Shown here piece by piece: positions 1 to 9,445 of a DNA stretch of 20,412 nt. Both the position numbers and the translations under genes were made by a program. The notes beneath the pieces are model-generated. The model made no database searches. It saw only the letters and a program-made list of their open reading frames with translations, and was not told the DNA's origin. The number at the start of each line of letters is the position of its first letter. Position 1 is the stretch's first letter. Origin of the DNA: Chara braunii (lineage: Eukaryota > Streptophyta > Charophyceae > Charales > Characeae); contig BFEA01000136.1 of the NCBI GenBank assembly GCA_003427395.1, positions 1,849,232 through 1,869,643 of the forward strand, in the 5' to 3' direction.

Positions 1-259
1 TGGTTGCTGCTGCCTCCGCACGTGGCCATCTGCAGTGCCACGTGGCAGCCTGCTCTGAAGACTGAAGACCCTCCTGGCTAGGGGGCTGTGCCACCTTTTT
101 TTTTTTTTTTTGTACTATTTTTCTACTGCTGCAGCAACAGTTTTGCAGCAGCTCAAGCCTCCCCCCTTGGCTAGGGGGCTGTGTGACTGTGGCAGTAGGG
201 TGGCTGATCAAGATCTCAGCCAACCCTAGATCATCATCATCATCATCCTGTTATTGTTG
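1..259 (+). repeat. Possible 3' part of the 5' LTR (promoter-like)
   Basis: This stretch precedes a candidate primer-binding site and the retroelement leader, where the U3/R/U5 of a 5' LTR should sit. It holds two CACGTG boxes, a T14 run (about 98-111), two copies of GGCTAGGGGGCTGTG (about 74-88 and 169-183) and an ATC triplet run (231-247). The repeated G-rich element ending in TGTG looks like a polypurine tract/LTR start duplicated inside the region, but this is only a resemblance. No partner LTR is visible, so the identification rests on position alone. Confidence 0.3.
19..44 (+). promoter_or_regulatory. Paired G-box (CACGTG) motifs
   Basis: CACGTG occurs at 19-24 and 39-44, exactly 20 bp apart (about two helical turns), each in a GC-rich context. 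In plants G-boxes are bound by bZIP and bHLH factors. Their place ahead of a retroelement leader suggests LTR promoter elements. Function is inferred from motif and position only. Confidence 0.35.
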
Positions 260-271
260 TGGCATCAGGCC
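260..271 (+). other. Candidate primer-binding site (initiator-Met tRNA type)
   Basis: TGGCATCAGGCC matches the usual plant initiator-Met tRNA primer-binding sequence (TGGTATCAGAGC) at 9 of 12 positions. It lies between the putative LTR end and the leader. The mismatches, together with the lack of a clear CA-ended LTR just upstream, keep the call weak. Confidence 0.3.
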
Positions 272-289
272 AGCAGCACCTTGAAGGCC

Positions 290-347
290 AAGATCCTGTG
301 GATCTTGGTAGTGCTTTGCTCTTGGCCAACCAACTTGAACCAAGAGC
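290..347 (+). other. Two adjacent leader hairpins
   Basis: AAGATC (290-295) pairs with GATCTT (301-306) across a 5-nt loop, and GCTCTTGG (318-325) pairs with CCAAGAGC (340-347) across a 14-nt loop. Both are perfect stems just downstream of the candidate primer-binding site, where retroelement RNAs often carry packaging or dimerisation structure. A possible splice donor (CAG then GTATTA) follows at 348-356. Confidence 0.35.
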
Positions 348-745
348 CAGGTATTATCTCTCTCCACTAACCTACCCTCCCCCAACCCCTTTTCTCTTTC
401 CCCCCCATCATCTAATCATCCTTTCTAACTTTACCACGACCCCCCCTTCTCCCACCTCCCTCTTCACTCATCTCCCACCTCCTCCCCACTCACCATCTTC
501 TATTAATCCCATCTCCCCCATCTCCCACTTCACTCCTCTCTCTCTCACCTATTTCTCTCTTCTTCATCACTCTTTCATCCCCTTGCCCCCCCCCTACTTC
601 GAATTTTTCTGTTTTTCTTCTTTTCCCTTTCTCTTTGATTTAAATCTTCTCTTTTCTCCAAAAATTCGAATTATCTTATTTCCCCCCCCCTCCCTTCTCA
701 TTTTTTGATTTATTTTATTTTTCTTTTTGTCTATTATGAAAATTT

Positions 746-1120
746 GAATTTCTTTGTGGCACCCTTAAATCTGACTAGGAGTTGGTCTTTCTTGCTTTCG
801 GCACACATTTTGACCCCGTGGGGGTAACGAAGTGTTGCCGAAATTTTATGTTTTTCTTTCACTTAGTCTTTTTCGACACACTTCGATCCCATGGGGGTAA
901 TGAAATGCTGCCGAAATTTTTGAAAAATCAGACACTTCATTTCTCTCCACCTCCTCATCCACTTATTTACTTATTTATTTATTATTTCTTTATTTATTTT
1001 TTGAAATTTTTAATTTGTGGCATTTTGAAACCTAGTGTGCTCATCTTGGTCTGAGACTCTCCTTTCCCCTTGGCACATTCTTGACCCCATGGGGGGTAGG
1101 GAAATGTTGCCGAAAATTCA
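746..1120 (+). repeat. Three imperfect direct repeats in the leader
   Basis: A unit beginning GGCACA, followed by GACCCC(G/A)TGGGGGTA and ending TGCCGAAA, occurs at about 799-848, 873-920 and 1072-1119. In the first and third copies the similarity extends upstream: both have TTTGTGGCA about 50 bp earlier, giving a unit of about 105 bp. The CCCC(G/A)TGGGG core is itself palindromic. Confidence 0.7.
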
Positions 1121-1334
1121 AAAAAAAAAAATATTATTTCTCTCTTCATATTTTGTTTCCTTATTTTTTTAATTATTTTTATTATTTATTTATTTCCTTA
1201 TTTATTTTTATTTTCTCTCGAAATTTTGCTGTTTATTTATTTTTCCTCCCGTCTTCCCCCATATGCTTGCTTTTATTTTCTTAATTAGGTCACTGGTACC
1301 CTACCCTAACCACTCAAACTCCGGTTCGTTTTTT

Positions 1335-1355
1335 TTTAGGGTTTTTTTAGGGTTT
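1335..1355 (+). promoter_or_regulatory. Tandem telo-box-like motifs
   Basis: TTTAGGG occurs at 1335-1341 and 1346-1352, each continuing into TTT, so the reverse strand carries two AAACCCTAA telo-boxes. In plants these occur in promoters and 5' leaders of highly expressed genes. They lie about 200 bp before the gag start. Two copies are too few for an interstitial telomere. Confidence 0.35.
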
Positions 1356-1545
1356 ATGGTTTTCCTAACCCCCCTACCTTCCCTTCTCATTCGGCCACCC
1401 TGGATCCGAACCACCCCTCCCCCTTTGACGGCGTCCACGCTCGATTTACTACCGCCGCCCGTCGACTTTTATCGCAGAAGTCCCCCACGCCCTCCGCTCA
1501 CATGGACCTCCTCCGACCCTCTCTAGTTCGGCCCGTTACCTCCTC

Positions 1546-3579
1546 ATGGCCGACGGCGTGTCACAAGCCGCCGAGGCGGCGACGACCTCGACATCGGGTT
1601 CCACACCCGTGCCGACGGACCAGGGCCATCAGTCCCAAGTGGATCTGCACACCCTCATCACCTCCCTCCTTGCGCCCTTACAAATGCAAATGACGACTCT
1701 TGCCGTTGGCCTGCGGCAACTCCAGGACGCTGATCGTCCTTCCTCTCCCCACTCTCTCTCTTCTCCTGACCCCCAGTTCGGGCCCCCGGTCCTCCGACAT
1801 GGTGGCCACGATGGAGCTTCCTCCTCTGCCGCCCCCGACTCGGCCATCCAGGTGACCGTCCACGCTCCTAGCGCGACGGCCACCACGGGTCAGACCCTCC
1901 CTCACCCTACAGGCGCGCCCGCTCAAATTCCGGTCACCACGGCCACGGGACCACAACCTGCTGCCGTGGTCTCAGCTTTTCCGGGTGCCCCGCTTCTCCC
2001 TCCCCTTCGCACGACCGCAGCGCCACTTGACTCTCCCCCCTGTGGGATGCCCCGCTGCGCTCGTGCGTCCACTTCCCCCACTCTTCCTCCTGCCACTCCT
2101 TGCTCGATCTACGTCCAACGTCTCGAGGACAAGCTTGCCCAGACCCGGCCCGAACTCGCCCTCTTACGCCTTCAGCCACCCCCACCCTCACAGGTGGCCT
2201 CGCCTTCGGGCGCACCCCCTTCTTCCTCTACTCTTCCTTCCATGCAGGCTCGTTTCCCTCGCCCTGCACAATATCCAGCCCCATCCTACCTTCTTCCTAT
2301 TCCCTCGGTTGCTACAACCTCTTCTACCGCAGCTACCTCGCAACCTGTCGTTGTTGCCCCCACCGCTTCCCCATGCGGCCCAGGCGCACAGTCAGCTGCG
2401 CCCCTTTCTCCAGGACCTGCGCCGACTTACTCAGTCATGGCACAGGCCTCTGCTCCTCGATCCCCTCGTCGTCAAAACGGTGGCGCACCACTCGTTCGCT
2501 TGACGGACATTGCCTTGTATGACGGTACAGGCATACGCGTGTCTCGGTGGCTACATTCTGCCACCTGCACCTTCTAGCTCATGGGCGCCCCACCGGACAC
2601 GTGGGTGGGTCACCTCTCCACGGGCCTGCATGGCGGTTCTTTTGACGCCTGGGAGGATTTCTACGCTTACTCCCTTCGTGCGGGTCGGACTCCGACCTTC
2701 ATGGATTTCCAGGCGTTCCTCGAGGATTGCTTCGGAGTCCGACATGACGTGACTGACGCCTTCGAGCGTGTCGTCACTACATGCTGGTCCGACTCTGGTG
2801 GCGCTGCCGGCCTGGATCGCCACATCTAGGTCTTTCAGGATGCCCGCCTCATTTGTGATGTGGCATTCCTTCCCGAGGCTGCCCTTATCGATTGTTTCTT
2901 GGCCAGCCTTCCCCTTGAGTACCGCTCCGATTTATGGCGGTACGAGTTCACATCGGCCCCGCAGGCTTACGAGGCCGCTAGGGACCATCAGCAGATGCGG
3001 GTCTGTCTTCAACACACTTCCTCCTCCCAGCCTCAGCGTATTGGTTACGCCTCCTCCTCCTCTCACAACACTTCCCAGCGTCGTTCCCCTTTCCACGGTC
3101 GCCCCCGTCGTTCCGCGCAGCAAGGCCGCCACTTCTCGCGTCGCTTCAGCACGCTCGAGTATAATGAGTAGGACGTTGTTGCCCCGTTGTCGCCCGAGGG
3201 TGACCATAGTGACGACCTCGACCTCGGCGAGGCCATCCACTACCACCTGGAGGACTCTACTCTCCCTATGGTCGAGTGTCTCCAGCTCATCCTCTCCGCC
3301 CTCTCCCGGGCACGCAGCCACCCTGGTCACGCTGGCACATCGCCCCCGGAGGTCCCTCAGCGGGACCTCCCTCAGGGCTTTGTCCCTCCTCGCGGTGTTC
3401 TTTCCGCTAAGGAGCACGTGACTATTTTGGGCCGACGTGGGTGTTTGTGATGCCGCCAGGACAGTCATACCTCCTCGCGGTGCCCTTACACCGCCGCCCT
3501 CGACCATCACTACGCTGACCTTTTCCGCCAGCGTCATGCTCAGTCCCCCCTCGGTGCCTCGCATCCCCGCGGCGCCTCG
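1546..3579 (+). pseudogene. gag: Retrotransposon gag (capsid and zinc knuckle), broken
   Basis: The frame starts at ATG 1546 (CTCATGGCC, a good plant start context) and continues in the same frame past TAG at 2575, 2827 and 3169 and TGA at 3448. The first about 300 residues are a Pro/Ser/Ala/Thr-rich, low-complexity N-terminus. A Retrotrans_gag-like capsid segment follows (about 2490-3000) with RLTDIALYDG, DAWEDFYAY, FLEDCFGVRHDVTDAFERV and LPLEYRSDLW motifs, then a basic Ser/Arg tail. A nucleic-acid-binding C-X2-C-X4-H-X4-C knuckle lies at 3442-3483, with the TGA falling between its first two Cys. The frame stays continuous with the protease, as in gag-pol fusions. Four stops make it non-functional. 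Confidence 0.85.
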
Positions 3580-4752
3580 GTGCAATGTACACTTGCACCC
3601 TCCTCAGTAGTCGGCTTTCCGACATCCCGGTCGTGGTTTACCCCTCTCGCTACTGGAGTTGAGGTATCGCAAGACCCGACAGAGTGTACTCAGCCCTCTG
3701 TCGCAGTACCGTCTGCGGCTCCGCAGACCATGGTCTCCTCTCCTACCCCGCCGCGACTATCGACGCGTCGAGCCATTCGCTCAGCCCGTTGCAGCGAGCA
3801 ACTTGCGACTCGCGAGGACATTGTGTCCTCTCTTGTGGACTTGAGCATGCTCCAAGCTCGTCAGGAGCGACTCACCCTCCATGTCGCCGTACTGCGTCGC
3901 CTTCTCACCACCCTCTCTGACTCTGATCGTACCCTCCCGATCATTCCAGTACGACTGGGTGTACTCAGCGCTGTAGGATTCCGATTCTCAGGGCGACTTC
4001 ATTCACCCACGACAGGGTCTCCGACTCCCATCTCTGTCACCCTAGGGGATGACAAGACCCAACACTTCTTCGATCAGACGGTCACCGACCTCCCTTTCGA
4101 GCCGACAGATCGTTCCCCGGCGTCTCGTCACCACCGCTCCTCAACACATTTCGATGTGATGGAGACGGGGTACGATTTCATTCTTGGTACTCCGTGGTCT
4201 CGTCCGTTTCGCAGCACCAAGATCGATTGGGCAACCAACACTCTCGTTCTCAAAACGAAGTGTGGACAGACGTATCGCGTACATTTCATAGGTACCACTG
4301 CGACACCACGCCCCGATTCTCTTCTCCCGGAGCCTTCCGTTCCCACACCATCTCCTTCTATCACTGTCACCTCGCCTCGACAGTTCGCCCACTTCATCCG
4401 ACAAGACGACGTCACCTTGTTTATGGTGAACGTGACGGATCTCTTACACTATGATCCACCCTGTCCCGACGCCGAGCTCATCCCTCTGGAGCCAGATCCT
4501 CCTTCTATCTTCATGGCTCCCATCTCTACTTCCGTCCCTCCGCCGTCCGTCGAGTCCACCCCGCCGTCGAGCGCTGACGTTGACGCTGAGGAACTCGCAT
4601 GCTATACGGCCGACCTGGAGCATGCAGTTCGTGATCTCATTCGAGAGTACCACGACGTTTTCCCATCGCCGTTCTCGTACGCCAGCATCCCGTCGATGCG
4701 TGACGTCGAGCACTCCATCCAGCTCGTGCCTGACTATCGTGTTCACCACTAG
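3580..4752 (+). pseudogene. Retrotransposon protease region, broken
   Basis: The frame is open for 390 codons. It begins with a linker that includes a charged, probably helical stretch (about residues 80-110, QLATREDIVSSLVDLSMLQA), then a retroviral-type aspartic protease segment. Later protease landmarks are present in the main frame: VTLGDDKTQH, HFDVMETGYDFILGTPW and IDWATNTLVL. The active-site D(S/T)G(A/S) motif is not in this frame. At 3977-4000 the next frame instead reads DSDSQGDFI, so compensating indels near 3975 and 4020 shift it out and the Gly is changed to Asp. A Pro/Ser-rich spacer leads to the RT. A TAG at 4750 ends the frame inside a conserved pre-RT motif. Confidence 0.75.
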
Positions 4753-6224
4753 GCACCCTACAGACTCTCGATCCTCGAGGCCACCGAACTCAAGCGTTAG
4801 CGTGAGGAACTCCTCAGACTAGGTTTCATTAAACCCAGCAACTCCCCGTGGGGTGCACTCGTCCTCTTTACTTGCAAAACGGATGGAACTTTCGTCTCTG
4901 CATCGACTATCATGGCCTCAACCGCTACACGGTTAAGAACAACTAACCCATGCCTCGTTCCGACGAGCTGTTCGACCGCATAGCAGGCAACCGCTTCTTT
5001 ACGAAGATTGATCTTTGTAGCGTTTACCATCAGATCCGCGTCGCTGCAGCCGGCCAACTGAAGACAGCGTTTCGATTGCGCTTCGGCCACTACGAGTTTA
5101 CGGTGATGCTATTCGACCTCACCAACGCACCCGCTATCTTCCAGAGGGCGATGAACGACATCTTCAGGGACATCCTAAAGCAGTACGTTCTCGTCTACCT
5201 CGACGATATCCTGGTCTACGGTCGTACCCTTGAGGAACACCTCAGACACCTCCTCGATGTCCTTGACCGCTTGTGCAGACATGGCTTCTATGCCAAGCTG
5301 AGCAAGTGCCGCTTTGCCCACCACAAAGTGAATTTCTTAGGACACTACGTGTCTAACGAGGGTCTCCACATGGATGACGCGAAGATCACTGTTATTGCTG
5401 AGTGGCCTGTCCCCACATCCGCCAAGCAGCTTCACAGCTTCCTAGGCCTTACCAGCTACTATAGTAATTTCATCCAGGGATACGCTAGGTATTCCTACGT
5501 CCTTACCTCAAGCCTCCTCCAGAAGAACCCGCCCTGGGCTTGGACACCCCTCCACGAGGACGCCTTCCGCGCCCTCAAGAAGGTGATGACATGTGCACCG
5601 GTTCTTCACCTACCCGATTTTGATCGCCCTTTTCTCCTTACCACCGATGCGTCAGACTTTGCTGTAGGAGCAGTGCTTTCTCATATTTTCCTCTCCTCTC
5701 CTGATTCCTCTCATCCTCGTATCCCTAGCTTCCCACCACCTACCCCTACCACTGCTTCCGGACTGACGCCTACTCGTCCAGCTACTAACGAGCCTTCTAT
5801 TGACTATTCTCCTACCATCACCGAGGATGGCACTGTCGAGTCTCACTTAGTTGATTGTCCGATTACCTTCTACTCCCGTCAGCTCCTGCCCGTCGAAATA
5901 AACTACACCACTAATGAACGTGAGGTTCTTGCAGTAGTTTATGCTGCTCGACACTGGCCTCACTACCTGCACGGGGCACCATTCACGGTGCGCATGGGCA
6001 ACTCTGTTGTCCAGGCTTTTCTGACAAAGCCGAAGCTCACTCCTCGACAGGCTCGCTGGTGGCGCAACCTATCCGAGTTTAGCTTCACTACTGAGCACAT
6101 CAAGGGTGAGACTAATCGGGTCGCAGATGCCTTATCCCGATGCCCTGACCACGATCAGGAGCAAATCCAGCTCGCTTCCATCTCGGTCACCACCGTTCAC
6201 CACTCGGTGATCGAGATTCGATAG
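4753..6224 (+). pseudogene. Reverse transcriptase and RNase H, broken at the 5' end
   Basis: The RT N-terminus (ATELKR, TAG at 4798, then FIKPSNSPWGA) is followed by a 1-nt frameshift near 4893 and a TAA at 4944. From 4950 the frame is open for 424 codons. RT residues include KIDL (Asp21) and YLDD (83-86), so the polymerase carboxylates remain, although the usual FGLTNAP motif reads FDLTNAP. The thumb/connection has FLGLTSYYSNFI. RNase H begins at TTDASDFAVGAVLS (Asp233), then NEREVLAVVYAARHW (Glu324) and NRVADALSR (Asp393). The catalytic Asp expected near residue 350 (TDH motif) is Gly (MGN). About 55 Pro/Ser/Thr-rich residues (247-302) separate the first RNase H strand from the rest. Its TAG (6222) is where the repeat insertion begins. 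Confidence 0.9.
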
Positions 6225-6391
6225 GATCTTGACATATCAATATCATTTCGGTCGCGATTCTTGATATAATAAGATCTTGACATACGAAGATCCTTTCAAA
6301 TTGATTGATTCGATGAGATCTTGACATATCAAGATCCTTTCGAATGGATTGATTCNATAGGATCTTGACATATCAATCGCGAATCGATGAG
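6225..6391 (+). repeat. Four tandem GATCTTGACATA units
   Basis: Units start at 6225, 6273, 6317 and 6361 (spacing 48, 44, 44). Each opens GATCTTGACATA and the first three continue with similar ATTGATTC or CGATTC text. Unit 3 contains a perfect hairpin, GATCTTGA-CATA-TCAAGATC (6317-6336). One ambiguous base (n) sits at 6356. The array begins directly after the RNase H stop codon. Confidence 0.85.
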
Positions 6392-6427
6392 AATGTCATC
6401 GCGACTCGATGTCCACTATCCCGAGTT

Positions 6428-6583
6428 AGCTAATCAATTAATCATTTGATCAATCGATCAATCAATCAATTAATGAATCAATCGATCAATCAATCAATCG
6501 ATCAATCAATCAATCGATCAATCAATCAATTAATAAAGTTTGAATGATTGGTTGGTTGGTTGGTTGGTTGATTGGTTGGTTGG

Positions 6584-6640
<57 letters not shown>

Positions 6641-6890
6641 CGATCGATCGATCGATCGATCGATCGATGATTGATTGAATGATTGATTGATCGATCGATC
6701 GATCGATCGATCGATCGATTGATTGGTTGAGCTGGGATTAGTTGAGATCGAGTCGGGATCGGTTTGTTTAGGGACCCCAACCTTGGTTCACGCGATCTCT
6801 ACCCAGATATTCATCTCAACGATCGAGATGTGAGATGCTGACCGCGATCGTGAGTTCGACTGATTGGTTGGTTGATTTATTGATTTATTT

Positions 6891-6952
<62 letters not shown>
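6428..6952 (+). repeat. AATC/GATT microsatellite with strand switch
   Basis: From about 6428 to 6532 the + strand is AATC/GATC-rich. From about 6541 to 6726 it is GGTT, then GATT, then GATC, then GATT, which is the reverse complement of the first part. A second GATT tract runs about 6860-6952, and unique-looking sequence lies at 6727-6860. No gene is present; translations give only repeated Ile-Asn-Gln-Ser or Ile-Asp-Arg-Ser. The block ends exactly where integrase homology resumes at 6953. Confidence 0.95.
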
Positions 6953-6953
<1 letters not shown>

Positions 6954-8041
6954 TTCACACTCAGTACCGCCACTGCCCCGACTATCGCGACATCCACGCG
7001 ACCCTTCGGAGTGGCAAGACCGTCCCGAACTACTCTCTTGGGGACAACGATCTTGTGTACTGGTGCGGTTCACAGGGCATCAGAGAGCCCCGTATTTGCG
7101 TTCCCTCCACTTGACAGTCACGAGTCTGGGCAGTAGCAGAGTTCCATGAACAGGCAGCCGCCGATCATGTGGGCTTCTACAAAACGTTGGCTCGTGTGAG
7201 CCGCCTGTACGTCTGGCCGAAGCGCAAGGACTTTGTGAAGGACTACATTGCAGAGTGTCCTACCTGTCAGGAGGTGAACAGTGCGAATCACTTGCCTTAT
7301 GGTCTGCTCCAGCCTCTTCCTATCCCTGAGGGTCGTTGGCAGTCCATCTCGATGGAGTTTATCAGTCCTCTTCGTCCTCCGACCCCCCGTGGTCATGATG
7401 CTATCCTGGTTGTCGTCGACCGCCTCATGAGGCGTGCACGCTTTGTTCCGTGTCGTTATGCCATCAGTGCACGTGAGGTTGCCGACATCGTGTTTGACCG
7501 AGTCGTGCGTGACCACAACTTACCTCTAAGCATCATATCTGACCGTACCCCGCGCTTTACCAGCCGATTCTGGCGACAACTCCACGAGGTTTACGGCACC
7601 CAGCTCCGCTTCTCCTCGTCTTACCATCCTCAGACTGATGATCAGACCGAGGTCACGAAGAAGACTCTCGGAGATATTCTATGAAAGATTGTTCGTGACG
7701 ACCAACAGTGGGATCTCCATCTTGCCCACGCGGAGATAGCCTACAACCATGTCGTCTCGCCAACCATAAGGATGTAGTCTTACTATTGTGACCTCGACTA
7801 TCACCCTCGTGTTCCTGCGGATTTCCTTCGACTGTCACAGATGCACCCCGACACGAGTTGTCCCGCGCTGGATGATTGGGTTGCACACACGACGTCGATC
7901 ATGAAGACTGCACATGATCACATAGGCGCTTCCCAGACTCGCATGGCCTCACGTGCGAACCGATTGAGGATGGATCATCCATTCAAAGTCGGTGATGATG
8001 TGCTTATCGACGCCTGCCACTTATAGCTCGAAGCGGACACA
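6953..8041 (+). pseudogene. Retrotransposon integrase, broken and C-terminally truncated
   Basis: Homology starts with HCPDYRDIHATLRSGKTVPN, the usual RNase H-integrase connection. The zinc-binding part is complete: H-X6-H (FHEQAAADH, 7142-7168) and CPTC (7256-7267). In the DDE core the first Asp, expected in a MDF motif, is Glu (MEF, codon 7355-7357). The second is kept (SDRTPRFTSRFW), and the Glu is kept in HPQTDDQTEV, where the usual QTDGQ is altered. Stops lie at 7112 (TGA), 7682 (TGA), 7775 (TAG) and 8024 (TAG). Similarity runs to FKVGDDVLIDACHL and a few residues beyond the last stop. The GPF/Y module and chromodomain are absent and the flanking sequence is unrelated. Confidence 0.88.
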
Positions 8042-9030
8042 ACATGTTATTCATTAAAATAGGACATTATACTGTGTCCTCTTTTCAACGAATTCATTTG
8101 TAGCTGCAGCCTAAGCAACGTAGGCATGCCCATCCAGGGCTTAACCACATGCAGAAGAGTGCTGAGATCCGCACTTGTGAAACTTTATAACTGAAATCCC
8201 AAATGCGGAAGCGTGTAGAGACCCACACATGTTAAGCACGCCGCCCGCGAACCTTGTGCGGAAGTGTGTTGGGATCCTTACTTGTTGAACTTCAAAAACG
8301 TGCTGGTGATCCTGCGGGAAAGTGTGTTGGGATCCATACTACTCAAACTTCATAAACGAATAATGAATGGCACGCCACACAGGGAACCCTGTGCGGAAGT
8401 GTGCCGGGATCCTTACTTGTCAAACTTCAATTTCATAAAATTTAATGTGATGAAAGATATTATATTGTGACACTATCCTCTTTCTTACGAAATCGTTTTT
8501 CACTGCAGTGTTTCCACATAGGCGTGCACATCCACTCGACCAAAATGCGAAAGTTTGCTGACATCCATAGTTGTTGAACTTTATAAGCAAAATTAGCAAT
8601 GTAATCAAATTGAATTGGAGAGACTCAGTATAATTCTTTCGGTTATCCCAAAGTTACACTCAGCCCAGGTTCATCGTCTTGTTGAAGACGGTTGTTGAGA
8701 TGTATGATGACATCCGAACTTGTTTAGAAGACTTGTGACCCTAACAATGGGCGGGAGTGTGCCGAGATCCGTACTTGTTAAACTCAAAGCTTATGTATGT
8801 GATGAGCAAGGTGTAATGATCGAACCGTCGTTGGTCAACACATCAAATTTTCGTTTACCAGGTTAGCCTTAAGTTATGTAAGTACACCCATCGTCTCACC
8901 CGAGATGATTGTTTGGATGTTGAAGAGATTCGAACTTCCACATTAAGGCACGGTCATCATCTCGCCCAACATGAGGGCACTGAGGAACACACTTGTTTAC
9001 AGTTGTGATGGGCAAGGTGTATTTTAATAA
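8042..9030. repeat. Diverged repeat block around a GGGATCC-n-ACTTGTT core
   Basis: No gene is visible. A unit of roughly TGCGGAAGTGTG, then (G/A)GGATCC, then TACTTGTTAAACTT recurs at about 8149, 8203, 8257, 8313, 8392, 8545, 8697, 8748 and 8902. A longer direct repeat of about 130 bp links 8060-8190 to 8454-8590 (period about 394 bp): both have ATTATA(C/T)TGTG, CTGCAG, TAGGC(A/G)TGC, CATCCA and then the core. Two copies of TGTGATG(A/G)GCAAGGTGTA lie at about 8799 and 9004. The copies are strongly diverged and differ in length. Confidence 0.75.
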
Positions 9031-9445
9031 CCATTTTTTTCGAATTTTCTATGCACAAATGTAGAACTTAAAATTGTGCTCATTCACGATTAATATCAGC
9101 AGTTTAAATGGTATTGCAGAAGGTTTGGGCATCCACTGACCACTTTCACATAAGATGACATTTCTCATGCATCCACCAATCAGTTTCACAATCATGTTTA
9201 CACTTCCCTTTTGAAACATGGAACAAAATACTTGTAGTGGAACAGAAGTCGAAACATGGAACATAACGTATGGCATGTTCCGCTGCATTAGAAACGTCTG
9301 CGACGTGACAGAGATCACAAAGCCCATACATGACGCAGGACATGCAATGAGCTTGTTGTAGACAACCCAAACTCGGAACAACAAAAGAAAGCAATGTCGT
9401 TGGCAGAAGGACAGTTGAAAAATGTCTCCATGCTTAAGAAAAAAA
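9031..9445. other. Stretch with no recognisable feature
   Basis: A/T-rich sequence between the repeat block and the 147-bp tandem duplication. A 165-codon minus-strand frame spans 9049-9546, but its composition (many Cys, Phe and Ile, no motif) and its overlap with the duplication argue against a protein. It may be 3' flank of the minus-strand gene that ends at 9649. Confidence 0.4.

Larger units (their letters stand above)
355..1545 (+). other. Long pyrimidine-rich untranslated leader
   Basis: About 1.2 kb without a credible gene. From about 355 to 720 the + strand is almost entirely C and T, so short open frames there are rich in Pro, Ser, Phe and Leu and are not convincing proteins. The 950-1250 part is T/A-rich with repeated TTTATTTATT. 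The region links the putative LTR to the gag start and contains three copies of a short repeat and two telo-box motifs, annotated separately. Confidence 0.6.
1..8041 (+). mobile_element. Decayed Ty3/gypsy LTR retrotransposon, 3'-truncated
   Basis: The order gag, protease, reverse transcriptase, RNase H, integrase on one strand is that of Ty3/gypsy (Metaviridae) and not Ty1/copia, where integrase precedes RT. Diagnostic pieces are a CCHC knuckle, an RT with YLDD, an RNase H with TDAS and NRVADALSR, and an integrase with an HHCC finger, SDRTPRF and HPQTD. In-frame stops lie at 2575, 2827, 3169, 3448, 4750, 4798, 4944, 6222, 7112, 7682, 7775 and 8024, with frameshifts near 3975-4020 and 4893, so the copy is dead. 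Recognisable pol ends near 8041, straight after the integrase core. No sequence resembling positions 1-260 was found downstream, so the 3' LTR is missing or diverged beyond recognition. The left boundary is uncertain because the window may start inside the 5' LTR. Confidence 0.88.

Noticed and set aside
1985-2522. Long + strand frames overlapping gag
   Set aside because: Out-of-frame shadows of a Pro/Ser-rich, GC-rich coding stretch; the gag frame continues into recognisable capsid and zinc-knuckle sequence.
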